Positions 1 through 8,164 of a DNA stretch of 64,000 nt are shown here, in pieces. The notes under the pieces were generated by a model. The model was not told the origin of the DNA, searched no databases, and was given only the letters and a program-made list of their open reading frames with translations. How positions within the stretch are numbered: position 1 is the stretch's first letter; every line of letters begins with the position of its first letter. The stretch lies in NCBI RefSeq assembly GCF_001553625.1, contig NZ_CP014230.1:1426001-1490000 (forward strand), written 5' to 3'. The position numbers and the translations under genes are program-made. Source of the DNA: Desulfomicrobium orale DSM 12838 (GTDB lineage: Bacteria > Desulfobacterota > Desulfovibrionia > Desulfovibrionales > Desulfomicrobiaceae).

Positions 1-37
1 AGCAGGGAAGCGCTTGGTGCTGGAGATTCTGGAATAG
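1..37 (+). CDS. khpA: C-terminal end of KH-domain RNA-binding protein (partial)
   Basis: An open frame enters from the left edge and ends at TAG (35-37), one base before the rimM ATG. The visible residues read AGKRLVLEILE. This resembles the C-terminus of the small KH-domain proteins (YlqC/KhpA) that usually lie between rpsP and rimM in this ribosomal operon. Both the position immediately upstream of rimM and the ending fit. Only 11 residues are visible, so the call rests on synteny plus a short match. Confidence 0.6.
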   Translation, partial: AGKRLVLEILE

Positions 38-38
38 C

Positions 39-593
39 ATGTCCGGTCCGCGCCGGGAGCCGGCCCGGCTGGTGCAGGTGGGCCGGGTGCTCAAGCCTCA
101 CGGTCTCAGGGGGGAGCTTTGCGTAGAAATCCACGCGGGCTCCCCGTTCCTCTTTGAGGGGATTTCACGCGTCTATCTGGAGCTTCCCGGCAAGAAAGCC
201 AGACCATGTGTTCTTGAGGCCTGGAGGCCGCACCGGGAACGCGTGTTGATACTGGTGGACCGCTGTCAGGGCAGGGATCAGGCCGAAACGTTGCGAGGGG
301 CTCTGGTCCTGGTGCGCGAGCGTGATCTGCCCGACACGGATGAAGACGGACTTTGTCCCGAGGATATTCTGGGACTGCCGGTGGTCCGCCCCGACGGCTG
401 CCGGATAGGCGTACTGGAAGACATGCGGGACATGGCGGGGCAGGAAATCTGGTTCGTACGCGACGAAGCAGGAAATGAAATCCTGCTGCCCGCAGTGGAG
501 GAGATCGTGGTGGAAATCGATCTGGGGCAGGGGCTGATCAGGGTGGACCCGCCCGACGGTCTGGTCGAGCTGTATCAGAATCAGAACGGATAG
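39..593 (+). CDS. rimM: 16S rRNA-processing factor RimM
   Basis: RimM assists maturation of the 30S subunit head by binding S19. The 184-residue length is normal. The N-terminal half carries the RimM beta-barrel signature VGRVLKPHGLRGELCVEI, and the C-terminal half is a PRC-barrel-like domain with GQEIWFVRDEAGNEILLPAV. It starts one base after the preceding KH-protein stop and is followed 44 bases later by trmD, the classic rpsP-khpA-rimM-trmD-rplS order. It is a cytoplasmic, growth-linked gene and is very likely co-transcribed with its neighbours. Confidence 0.95.
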   Translation: MSGPRREPARLVQVGRVLKPHGLRGELCVEIHAGSPFLFEGISRVYLELPGKKARPCVLEAWRPHRERVLILVDRCQGRDQAETLRGALVLVRERDLPDTDEDGLCPEDILGLPVVRPDGCRIGVLEDMRDMAGQEIWFVRDEAGNEILLPAVEEIVVEIDLGQGLIRVDPPDGLVELYQNQNG

Positions 594-637
594 ACCCGAA
601 GACAGCGGGTGTTTCATCCACTGCGAACCAGACGGCC

Positions 638-1912
638 ATGCGGTTTTCCATCATCAGTATTTTCCCGGAATTTTTCGAGTCCCCCTTATCCTGCGGTCTG
701 TTGTCCAAAGCCGTGGACAAGGGGCTGATCAGCTTTCAGTTCATCAATCCGCGTCATTATTCCACGGACAAGCACCATAATGTGGATGACCGCCCTTACG
801 GCGGCGGACCGGGAATGGTTATGGCCGTGGAGCCGCTGCGCCGGGCTCTGGAAACGCTGCCCCCGTCGGTGCGCATCCTCATGCTGAATCCCAAGGGCCG
901 TCCTCTGACCCAGAAACTGGCCAGGGAACTGGCTGCGGAAGAGGAACTGGCGCTTTTATGCGGGCGCTACGAAGGTGTGGACGCCCGGCTGGAGGAACTG
1001 TGCGCCGTGGAGCCCGTTTCCGTGGGGGATTTCGTCCTGAACGGAGGAGAAAGCGGCGCTCTGTGTCTGATAGAGGCCGTGAGTCGTCTGGTGCCGGACT
1101 TCATGGGCCGGGACGAAAGCGCGGACGAGGAGAGCTTCAGCTCCGGACTGCTGGAATACCCGCACTACACCAGACCCGAAGAATACGAGGGCTTGGCTGT
1201 GCCCGAAGTGCTGTCTTCGGGACACCATGGGCGGATCGCGGTCTGGCGGCGGGAGAAAAGCCTGGAAGCCACGCTGGCCCTGCGGCCGGACATGCTGGAC
1301 ACCGCACTTCTGACCGACCAGGATATCCGCCATCTGCGGAGCATCGAGCGTGTCCGCCCGGGGCGGAATCTGTATGTGGCTCTGGTGCACTATCCGGTGG
1401 AGAACAAGCGGGGAGAGACCATTACAACCTCTTTGACAAATCTGGACCTCCACGATATTGCGCGCGTTTCGCGTACCTATGGACTTGGCGGCTACTATCT
1501 GTGTACGCCCCTTGCCGATCAGCGGGAAATGGCCCGGACATTGATCGGCCATTGGAAGGACGGCTTCGGAGCCACCGCCAATCCCGACCGGAGTGACGCG
1601 CTGGGCCGGGTGCGGGTGACCGGCCTTCTGGAGGAAGCTATCGCGGACATCGAGTCCCGGACAGGACTGCGGCCCAAGGTGGTGGTCACCAGCGCCAAGG
1701 CCGGAGATATGACCTGCAGCCAGGTCGTGGAATGGCTCGAAGCGTTTCCGGTGCTTTTGGTGCTGGGCACGGGCCATGGGCTGGGGCGGGAAGTGCTGGC
1801 CGCCGCTGACGGGGCCTTGCGGGCCATACGCTTTCTGGATGGGTATAATCATCTTTCCGTCCGCTCGGCGGCTTCCATCATGGTGGACCGGCTTCTTGGC
1901 GACACGGGCTGA
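638..1912 (+). CDS. trmD: tRNA (guanine-N1)-methyltransferase TrmD fused to a second SPOUT-like RNA methyltransferase domain
   Basis: TrmD makes m1G37 in tRNA from S-adenosylmethionine and prevents +1 frameshifting. Residues 1 to about 240 are canonical TrmD, with the trefoil-knot motifs LLCGRYEGVDARLEE and GDFVLNGGES and the conserved YTRPEEYEG. The protein is 424 residues, whereas ordinary TrmD is about 240-250. The extra part (about 245-424) ends in LLVLGTGHGLG and GYNHLSVRSAASIMVDRL, which look like a second knotted SPOUT core of the kind named Methyltrn_RNA_4. Such fusions are known in Desulfovibrio-type bacteria. The target of the second domain is unknown to me. Confidence 0.93.
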   Translation: MRFSIISIFPEFFESPLSCGLLSKAVDKGLISFQFINPRHYSTDKHHNVDDRPYGGGPGMVMAVEPLRRALETLPPSVRILMLNPKGRPLTQKLARELAAEEELALLCGRYEGVDARLEELCAVEPVSVGDFVLNGGESGALCLIEAVSRLVPDFMGRDESADEESFSSGLLEYPHYTRPEEYEGLAVPEVLSSGHHGRIAVWRREKSLEATLALRPDMLDTALLTDQDIRHLRSIERVRPGRNLYVALVHYPVENKRGETITTSLTNLDLHDIARVSRTYGLGGYYLCTPLADQREMARTLIGHWKDGFGATANPDRSDALGRVRVTGLLEEAIADIESRTGLRPKVVVTSAKAGDMTCSQVVEWLEAFPVLLVLGTGHGLGREVLAAADGALRAIRFLDGYNHLSVRSAASIMVDRLLGDTG

Positions 1913-1986
1913 TGCCCGGACTTACTGGTACGGCAAATATGACCATATTTGGCGGCTTCGGCCGTCTCAGATAAAGGAGAGCATCA

Positions 1987-2334
1987 ATGAACATCATAGA
2001 GAAAATCAACAGCGAACAGCTGCGTGCCGACATCCCCGCCTTCAAGGCCGGGGATACCATCAAGGTGCACGCCCGGATCGTCGAGGGCGAGAAGGAGCGC
2101 ATTCAGGTTTTTCAGGGTGTTGTCCTGCGGCGCAAGCGCGGCACTACGGACAGCACGTTCATCGTGCGCAAGATGTCCGACGGCGTGGGCGTGGAGCGTA
2201 TTTTCCCGCTGCACTCTCCGTCCATCGACCATATCGAGGTTGTTTCTGAAGGCGTTGTGCGCCAGAGCCGCATTTACTATCTCCGTCGGCTCAAGGGTAA
2301 GGCCGCCCGTATCAAGGCCAAGAAAACCTGGTAG
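1987..2334 (+). CDS. rplS: 50S ribosomal protein L19
   Basis: L19 sits at the 30S-50S interface. The 115-residue length is normal, and conserved segments are visible: [27 protein letters not shown] and the basic end [16 protein letters not shown] strong AAGGAG Shine-Dalgarno sequence lies just before the ATG. The stop codon TAG overlaps the GTG start of rnhB by one base, so the two are probably translationally coupled. It continues the rimM-trmD-rplS operon. Confidence 0.98.
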   Translation: MNIIEKINSEQLRADIPAFKAGDTIKVHARIVEGEKERIQVFQGVVLRRKRGTTDSTFIVRKMSDGVGVERIFPLHSPSIDHIEVVSEGVVRQSRIYYLRRLKGKAARIKAKKTW

Positions 2335-2951
2335 TGGCGATCCTGCCGGAGGGCATTGGTTGGTCTCAGGTGGCCGGGGTGGACGAAGCCGGTCGAGGAT
2401 GTCTGGCCGGGCCGGTAGTGGCTGCCGCGGTTATTCTGCCTTCCGGGTTCGAGCTTCCTGGTCTGACGGATTCCAAAAAGCTTTCCCCTGCCCGCCGCGA
2501 GCATTTCGCACAAATTATCAAGGCCCAGGCATTGTCCTGGGCCTTGGGTTTTTCCTGGCCCGGAGAAATCGACCGGATCAACATTCTTCAGGCGACTCTC
2601 CGGGCCATGGCCAGAGCTGAAGAGGTCTTGTCCATGCGTCCTGATTTTGTTCTTGTGGATGGCAACCAGGTTTTTCCTTCCGGCACGCCCAAGAGGGCGG
2701 TGATCGGCGGTGATGCTCTGTATTCCTGTATTTCGGCCGCTTCGGTCCTGGCCAAGACTTTCCGGGACCGGCTTATGTTTCATATGGACGCGCGCTATCC
2801 GGGCTATGACTTGGGCAGGCACAAAGGGTACGGCACCCGGCGGCATTTTGAAGCTTTGGCCCGTTTGGGGCCCAGCCCGGCGCACCGGGTGAGTTTTCGC
2901 GGTGTGATCTCTGGCCGTACAGAAAAGGAATTATGCCTGCCCGGCATCTGA
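2334..2951 (+). CDS. rnhB: ribonuclease HII
   Basis: RNase HII cleaves the RNA strand of RNA-DNA hybrids and starts removal of misincorporated ribonucleotides. The 205-residue product has the four catalytic acids at the same positions as the E. coli enzyme: D17 and E18 in [11 protein letters not shown]109 in LVDGNQ and D127 in GGDALY. It also has the downstream [13 protein letters not shown] segment. The start is GTG, overlapping the rplS stop by one base (TAGTG). Its 3' end overlaps the next gene by 19 bases. Confidence 0.97.
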   Translation: MAILPEGIGWSQVAGVDEAGRGCLAGPVVAAAVILPSGFELPGLTDSKKLSPARREHFAQIIKAQALSWALGFSWPGEIDRINILQATLRAMARAEEVLSMRPDFVLVDGNQVFPSGTPKRAVIGGDALYSCISAASVLAKTFRDRLMFHMDARYPGYDLGRHKGYGTRRHFEALARLGPSPAHRVSFRGVISGRTEKELCLPGI

Positions 2952-3337
2952 CGACCGGACAGACCGGGGAGGATTTGGCCGCTGCATTCCTGACCGAAAA
3001 GGGCATGCGGGTGGTGGAGAGGAATTTCCGTTGTGCGGCCGGAGAGATCGATCTCATCTGCCGGAGTGGAGAGCTTCTGATCTTCGTGGAGGTCAAGACC
3101 CGTTCGGGCACGGTTTTCGGAACGCCCGGAGAGGCCGTGAGCCGGGCCAAGGCCGCCCGCCTGGCTCGGGCCGCCTCGGCGTATCTGAGCCGGGACGGAT
3201 TGTGGTCGCGGCCGTGCCGTTTCGATCTGGTAACCGTCGTTCTCGGCCGTGACGGCGCGGAGCTGGAACATTGGGAGGATGTCATCGATGCGCGGGACTG
3301 TCTGGATAGTGGCCACGCCTCTTGGCAACCTTGGTGA
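2933..3337 (+). CDS. yraN: YraN/UPF0102 family endonuclease-like protein
   Basis: A 134-residue UPF0102 protein. It has the restriction-endonuclease-like core [21 protein letters not shown], in which the acidic and lysine residues (E-x-D ... E-V-K) form the expected nuclease-type site. The family often neighbours rnhB and rsmI, as here. The cellular role is poorly defined; it is a predicted nuclease or Holliday-junction-related protein. It overlaps rnhB upstream and the start of rsmI downstream, which indicates tight operon packing. Confidence 0.93.
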   Translation: MPARHLTTGQTGEDLAAAFLTEKGMRVVERNFRCAAGEIDLICRSGELLIFVEVKTRSGTVFGTPGEAVSRAKAARLARAASAYLSRDGLWSRPCRFDLVTVVLGRDGAELEHWEDVIDARDCLDSGHASWQPW

Positions 3338-4115
3338 CCTGTCCCCCCGGGCGCGGGAAACTCTGGAACGGGTCGGAGTGGTACTGTCCGAAGACACCCG
3401 GCGGACCGGCCAGCTGCTGCAACTGGCCGGCATTTCCGGCAAACGCCTGCTCAGTCTGCACGAACACAACGAAGAAGAACGGCTGGGCGAGGTGCTGGAT
3501 TTGCTTGCGGCCGGAACGGACGCAGCGGTGGTGTCCGACGCGGGCACGCCGCTCATCGCCGATCCCGGGTACCGGCTTGTGGCCGCCTGCCGGGAACGCG
3601 GTCTGACGGTATCCCCTGTGCCCGGCCCCTGCGCGCCCATCGCGGCCCTCATGGGCAGCGGCCTGCCACCTTATCCTTTTGTTTTTCTCGGATTTCTTCC
3701 ACGCCGGGAAGGCGAAATCCGGGCTCTTTTCCGGCAGTACGCAGCTCTTCAGGCCACTTTGGTATTCTTCGAGCGCAAGAACCGTGTCGCCCGGGCTCTG
3801 GAGGTGGCGGCGAGCGTGCTCGGAGAGAGGGATTTTTGTCTGGCCCGGGAATTGACCAAGAAACATGAGCAGTTTATCAACGGACGCCTTGGTGAACCGC
3901 TTGCGGAGTCTGACGGTTTGCGGGGCGAACTGACCGTGGTGATCGGCCCTCCGCGAGCCGCCGCATCGTCCCGGGAGGAAGTGGAAGGACTGGTCCGGGA
4001 TATGGCCGGACAGGGGCTTTCGCCGCGGGACATGGCCCGGACGATCCGCGGCCGGACAACAGGCTGGACGGCCAAAGACATCTATGCGCTCGTGTTGGAG
4101 CGGGGAGCGAAATAG
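3288..4115 (+). CDS. rsmI: 16S rRNA (cytidine-1402-2'-O)-methyltransferase
   Basis: RsmI methylates the 2'-O of C1402 in the decoding centre. The sequence begins [19 protein letters not shown] and contains VLSEDTRRTGQLL, VSDAGTPLIADPGYRL and PGPCAPIAAL, which are all diagnostic of the tetrapyrrole-methylase-fold RsmI family. ATG 3288 was chosen because a GGGAGG ribosome-binding site ends nine bases upstream. ATG 3279 lies directly against that site, and an upstream GTG at 3249 has no support. Length is 275 residues, close to the family norm. The gene overlaps yraN by 50 bases. Confidence 0.95.
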   Translation: MRGTVWIVATPLGNLGDLSPRARETLERVGVVLSEDTRRTGQLLQLAGISGKRLLSLHEHNEEERLGEVLDLLAAGTDAAVVSDAGTPLIADPGYRLVAACRERGLTVSPVPGPCAPIAALMGSGLPPYPFVFLGFLPRREGEIRALFRQYAALQATLVFFERKNRVARALEVAASVLGERDFCLARELTKKHEQFINGRLGEPLAESDGLRGELTVVIGPPRAAASSREEVEGLVRDMAGQGLSPRDMARTIRGRTTGWTAKDIYALVLERGAK

Positions 4116-4118
4116 AAC

Positions 4119-4865
4119 GTGGATGTCCGAACCCTGCTGCGTATTTTCCTGCGCACTTATCTGGTCGGCGCGACATTCAACACCAAAGGCATGCAGAACG
4201 TGGGCCTGGCCTATATCATGGACCCCGCTCTGCAGGCCCTGTTCGGGCACGATCCGGGCGCATTGCAGCGGGCCAGGGGCAGGTATCTGAAGCATTACAA
4301 TACCCACCCCTTCTGGACGCCCCTTCTGGCGGGCATTTTTTTGTCCATGGAGAAGAAGATCGCGCAGGGCCTGCTGACACCCAAAGTGCTGCCGGCCCTG
4401 CGTTCCACCACGGTGTATACGCTGTCCGCCTTGGGGGATTCCTTTTTCGGAGGCAGTTTTCTGGTCACCTGGTCTCTGGTGGGCGTGAATCTGGCCGTCA
4501 CGGGGCATCTCTGGCTGCTCGGCTGTTGGCTGGCCGTTTGCCTTGCGGGCCTGCAGATCTTCAAGGCATACACTTTTGCCAGAGGGTATGCTCAGGGGCT
4601 TGCTTTTCTGCAGCGCCTGAAGTCCTGGAATCTCATTGACTGGGGGCAGCGCCTGAAGATGGTCAATGGGGTGTTGACAGCTATTTTTCTGTTACGGGTC
4701 GTTTCGTCCGGCGGATTCCATCAACTGGTCTGGGCATTGGGAGTCTGTCTGCTGGCCGCGGCCAGTTCCTGGCATACAAGGGACCGGATCATGCTGCTGA
4801 TGGTGCTTTTTTTCTGCGCTCTGCTGGCGCCCTGGGACGGCATCTCTGTTTTTGTCGGTATGTAA
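4119..4865 (+). CDS. PTS mannose/fructose/sorbose-type EIID membrane component
   Basis: A 248-residue EIID subunit of the mannose-class phosphotransferase system, which forms the membrane channel with EIIC. The N-terminus LLRIFLRTYLVGATFNTKGMQN and NTHPFWTPLLAGIFLSMEKK are typical EIID sequence. Several hydrophobic segments follow in the C-terminal half. It starts at GTG three bases after rsmI ends, behind a GGGGAG site, and is followed by HPr and enzyme I. No EIIA, EIIB or EIIC gene is seen in the window, so partners must be elsewhere or missing. It is somewhat shorter than the 270-280 residues common for EIID. Confidence 0.88.
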   Translation: MDVRTLLRIFLRTYLVGATFNTKGMQNVGLAYIMDPALQALFGHDPGALQRARGRYLKHYNTHPFWTPLLAGIFLSMEKKIAQGLLTPKVLPALRSTTVYTLSALGDSFFGGSFLVTWSLVGVNLAVTGHLWLLGCWLAVCLAGLQIFKAYTFARGYAQGLAFLQRLKSWNLIDWGQRLKMVNGVLTAIFLLRVVSSGGFHQLVWALGVCLLAAASSWHTRDRIMLLMVLFFCALLAPWDGISVFVGM

Positions 4866-4874
4866 GGTAGCGGT

Positions 4875-5153
4875 ATGGAAGAAATACAGGAAAAGATCAT
4901 CCGGGTCGGCAACACTCTGGGCATCCATGCCCGGCCCGCAGGAAAGATATCTCAGGAGGCCCAGCGCTACGAGTCCGCCGTGAGCATTCATTCCAAAGAT
5001 GGGGAGGCTGATGCCAAATCCATTCTGGATATCCTGGCCCTGGCCGCGCCGCAGGGCGCGGAGCTGACCCTGCGGGCTCAGGGGCCGGATGCGAAAGAGG
5101 CGGTACGGGCTCTGAGCGATCTGTTTGCGGACATGTTCGGTGAGAAGAACTGA
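4875..5153 (+). CDS. ptsH: phosphocarrier protein HPr
   Basis: HPr relays phosphate from enzyme I to EIIA proteins. The 92-residue product has the active-site histidine H18 in GIHARPA and the regulatory-type serine S49 in DAKSILDI, which is the site of HPr kinase in organisms that have that enzyme. It is flanked by EIID and enzyme I and shares a TGATG overlap with ptsI. The intact H18 and S49 suggest both transport and regulatory phosphorylation remain possible. Confidence 0.96.
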   Translation: MEEIQEKIIRVGNTLGIHARPAGKISQEAQRYESAVSIHSKDGEADAKSILDILALAAPQGAELTLRAQGPDAKEAVRALSDLFADMFGEKN

Positions 5154-6916
5154 TGGCTTCGCGCATCTTCTTCGGCATCCCCGTGTCGGCGGGAGTGGCC
5201 ATCGGGCGGACCTACTGCCTGAACAGAAATCATTTTTCGGGTGTTGAGCGTCACGCCGTGCCCGAGGTCGGCATCCCCGTGGAAACGGCCCGGCTCGACC
5301 GCGCTTTCGACGCCGCCTGCCGGGAACTGGAACATACTCTGTCCTGCGTCCCAGACGATCTTCAGGACCATTCAGCCATAATCGCCTCGCATCTGATGAT
5401 GCTGAAGGACCGCAAGTTCCGCCAGCGGGCTCTGGATCATGTCGCCGTTGGAATCAACGCCGAATGGGCTCTGGAACGGGCGGTAAGTGACGTGCAGGAT
5501 GTGTTCGCGGCCATTGCCGACGATTATCTGCGCCAGCGCATGCAGGATGTGCGGCAGGTGGCCGAACGGGTGCTGGGCAAACTGGCCGGCGGTGATGGAA
5601 ACGGACGGGCCATTACTCACCGGTCCATTCTCCTGGCCCATGACCTCACTCCGGCCGACACCATCGAGCTTGACGTCAACAAGATCATGGCCTTCGCCAC
5701 GACCCAGGGCGGTAAAACCTCCCATGCGGGCATCCTGGCCCGGTCCCTGAGGATTCCGGCCGTGGTCGGCGTGGACGGCCTGGACGGGGAACATCCCGAA
5801 GGCGAGATCATCATTCTGGACGGCTTTCACGGGCGCGTCATTCTGGACCCGGACGAGGAAGAGCTGGCCCGCTACACGGAGCTCCAGACGCAGTTCGAGA
5901 ACTATCACGCCGCCATCATGCGCTCCTGCCATCTGCCGGCGGAAACCCTCGACGGTTTCCGGATGCAGGTGCTGGCCAACATCGAGCTGCTCGAGGAAGT
6001 CGTGGCCGTGAACGACAACGGCGGCGAGGGTATCGGCCTGTACCGGTCGGAATACAGCTACCTGAACCGGATGGACATGCCCACCGAGGGGGAACTGACC
6101 GAGATTTATGTGGACATGGCCTCTCTGGTGTTTCCCAGAAAGCTGGTCATCCGCACTCTGGATGTGGGCGCGGACAAGCTCATGCGCACTCAGAACGTGC
6201 CCGAGGGAAACCCCGCTCTGGGGCTTCGGGCCATCCGCTACTGTCTGAAGCATCGCGAGATCTTCAGAACGCAGCTTCGGGCCATTTTGCGGGCCGGGGT
6301 GGCCGGGAACGTGTCCGTCATGTTTCCCATGATTTCCGGGCTGCAGGAACTGGTGGAGGTGAAGAAGTTCTACCGCGAGGTGCAGCGGGAGCTGTTCGCC
6401 GAAGGCACGCCCTTCCGCGAGGACATGCCCCTGGGCATCATGGTGGAGGTGCCCAGCGCGGTGATCACGGCGGACTTTCTGGCCCGCGAGGTGGATTTCT
6501 TCAGTATCGGGACCAATGACCTCATTCAGTATTCCTTGGGCATCGACCGTACCAACAAGGATGTGTCCTATCTGTATCAGCCGCTGCATCCGGCCGTTGT
6601 CAGGTCCGTGAAATGGGTGGTCGACGCGGCCCACCGCGCCGGAATCGAAGTGTGCCTGTGTGGGGAAATGGCCGGGGATCCCTTTTGCGTGCCTGTGCTC
6701 ATGGGCATGCAGGTGGACTCCATAAGCCTCGGCCCGCAGGCCATCCCCGGCATCAAGCGCATTGTCCGCCAGACCTCCGTGGAGGAGTGCGACGAACTGC
6801 TGAAGCAGGTCATGGCCAGCCAGTCCGTGGCCCGCAACAACAAGCTCGTCCGGGAAATGATCTTCCGCCGTTTTCCCGAAGAACTCATGTTCTATTCCTC
6901 CCTTGCGGAAGAATAG
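5153..6916 (+). CDS. ptsI: phosphoenolpyruvate-protein phosphotransferase (PTS enzyme I)
   Basis: Enzyme I takes phosphate from PEP and passes it to HPr. The 587-residue length is usual. The N-terminal HPr-binding and swivelling domain carries the phospho-accepting histidine H191 in GGKTSHAGILARS. The C-terminal TIM barrel has GIGLYRSEYSYL, the substrate-binding DVGADK and MVEVPSA, and the catalytic cysteine in VCLCGEMAGDP. Its ATG overlaps the HPr stop. Together with EIID and HPr it forms a compact PTS cluster. Confidence 0.97.
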   Translation: MASRIFFGIPVSAGVAIGRTYCLNRNHFSGVERHAVPEVGIPVETARLDRAFDAACRELEHTLSCVPDDLQDHSAIIASHLMMLKDRKFRQRALDHVAVGINAEWALERAVSDVQDVFAAIADDYLRQRMQDVRQVAERVLGKLAGGDGNGRAITHRSILLAHDLTPADTIELDVNKIMAFATTQGGKTSHAGILARSLRIPAVVGVDGLDGEHPEGEIIILDGFHGRVILDPDEEELARYTELQTQFENYHAAIMRSCHLPAETLDGFRMQVLANIELLEEVVAVNDNGGEGIGLYRSEYSYLNRMDMPTEGELTEIYVDMASLVFPRKLVIRTLDVGADKLMRTQNVPEGNPALGLRAIRYCLKHREIFRTQLRAILRAGVAGNVSVMFPMISGLQELVEVKKFYREVQRELFAEGTPFREDMPLGIMVEVPSAVITADFLAREVDFFSIGTNDLIQYSLGIDRTNKDVSYLYQPLHPAVVRSVKWVVDAAHRAGIEVCLCGEMAGDPFCVPVLMGMQVDSISLGPQAIPGIKRIVRQTSVEECDELLKQVMASQSVARNNKLVREMIFRRFPEELMFYSSLAEE

Positions 6917-6931
6917 AAAGAGGGTGTTTTC

Positions 6932-7393
6932 ATGGCCAGACCCACGGGAATCAAGATCATCGCGGCCAACCGCAAGGCCCGCCATTTTTACGAGCTTCTG
7001 GAGTTCATTGAAGCCGGAATAGTGCTCACGGGTTCCGAGGTGAAGTCCCTACGTGAGGGCCGCGTCAATTTCATGGACGGCTACGCGCGGGTCACGGACG
7101 GCGAGGCGTTTCTGTCCGGAGTGCACATTTCGCCGTACGCCAATGCGGGATACGCCCAGCACGATCCGGACCGGGAACGCAAGCTGCTCATGCATCGCCG
7201 TGAAATTGCCGGTCTGAAGGCCAAGATGGAACAGAAAGGGCTGACTCTGGTGCCCACCAAGCTGTATTTCAAGGACGGCAAGATCAAGATCGAGCTGGCT
7301 CTGGCCAAGGGCAAGAAAATCCACGACCGGCGCGAAGATCTGAAACAGCGGGCCGTGAACCGGGACACGGAACGGGAGCTGAACAGATATTAG
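6932..7393 (+). CDS. smpB: SsrA (tmRNA)-binding protein SmpB
   Basis: SmpB delivers tmRNA to stalled ribosomes for trans-translation. The 153-residue length is normal. Visible family motifs are ANRKARHFYELLE, GIVLTGSEVKSLR, GYARV, HISPYANAGYAQHDPDRERKLLMHR, and the basic tail KGKKIHDRRED that interacts with the decoding centre. It sits 15 bases after ptsI. The tmRNA gene itself was not found in this window. Confidence 0.98.
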   Translation: MARPTGIKIIAANRKARHFYELLEFIEAGIVLTGSEVKSLREGRVNFMDGYARVTDGEAFLSGVHISPYANAGYAQHDPDRERKLLMHRREIAGLKAKMEQKGLTLVPTKLYFKDGKIKIELALAKGKKIHDRREDLKQRAVNRDTERELNRY

Positions 7394-7423
7394 GGCGGGC
7401 GTGCTTGCCGCCGGACTTTTTTT
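7394..7423 (+). terminator. intrinsic terminator after smpB
   Basis: A GC-rich stem (GGCGGGC / GCCGCC with one bulged G, loop GTGCTT) is followed by a run of seven T at 7417-7423, directly after the smpB stop. It separates the smpB operon from the convergent cysteine hydrolase gene. Confidence 0.7.
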
Positions 7424-7480
7424 CATGCGGGTGCGTGTCCGGCCGGATGCCGTGTGCCGTTTTGTGTCTGGAACCGGCCG

Positions 7481-8044
7481 CTACAGGCCGCTCAGATATT
7501 CATCTACGGTCAGGCAGGTCATGCCCGCGTCGCGGATATCCCGGATGTTGGCTTCGTGGATTTCCGGCGCGCGGGAAGAGGATGCGTCCGTGAGCAGGAC
7601 CATGTCGTAGCCCAGACTCAGACCGTCGAAGAGGGTGGCGCGCAGGCAGAAGGGAAGCTGCGTGCCCGTGACGATCAGGCGGGTGACGCCCCTTCGGCGC
7701 AGCATCAGATCCAGTTCCGTGAACATGAAGGCGCTGAAGCGCTGTTTGACCACGCGGTATTCCCCGTCCACGGGTTCGAGCCCCGGCACGATGCGTGCTC
7801 CGGGGCTGCCGGGTGCGACCATGGGCTTCTTCCGCAGAGCCTCCAGCCGGGAGCTTTCCACATCCACACCGTCGGGCCGGTATTCGCGCACAACATGAAA
7901 GACGGGCCGCCCGGCTTCCCGGAATCTGGCCAGCACCCGGCGGATGACGGGGATGGTGGCGTGGGCTCCGGGCACTTCGCAGGCTCCTCCGGGCATGGCG
8001 AAGTCATTCTGCATGTCGATGATAAGCAGGGCCTCGTGCGGCAT
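7481..8044 (-). CDS. isochorismatase-family cysteine hydrolase (nicotinamidase-like)
   Basis: A 187-residue member of the isochorismatase/nicotinamidase superfamily. The catalytic triad is visible: D10 in LLIIDMQNDF, K100 in YRVVKQRFSAF and C133 in TQLPFCLRATLFDG. The preceding cis-peptide region IVTGT also fits. The substrate cannot be fixed from sequence; the classic nicotinamidase metal site is not clear. It lies alone, convergent to smpB and divergent from secA. Confidence 0.88.
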   Translation of the reverse strand: MPHEALLIIDMQNDFAMPGGACEVPGAHATIPVIRRVLARFREAGRPVFHVVREYRPDGVDVESSRLEALRKKPMVAPGSPGARIVPGLEPVDGEYRVVKQRFSAFMFTELDLMLRRRGVTRLIVTGTQLPFCLRATLFDGLSLGYDMVLLTDASSSRAPEIHEANIRDIRDAGMTCLTVDEYLSGL

Positions 8045-8164
8045 GGTGCGTCCTCGTCGGTTGTCTTTGAAGAGAATCTTTCCTATGAAACTTGCCGGAA
8101 TTTTTCATAGACCGCCCGGGCGGGAGCGGCAAGGCCATTCCCCGGCGGTACATCAGGAGCATAT

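Noticed and set aside
7765-7785. GGGTTCGAGCCCC resembling a tRNA T-arm
   Set aside because: It lies inside the cysteine hydrolase gene and no acceptor, D or anticodon arms surround it.
8111-8122. CCGCCCGGGCGG palindrome upstream of secA
   Set aside because: It is a short GC-only palindrome that is expected by chance in DNA of this composition, and nothing else supports an operator.
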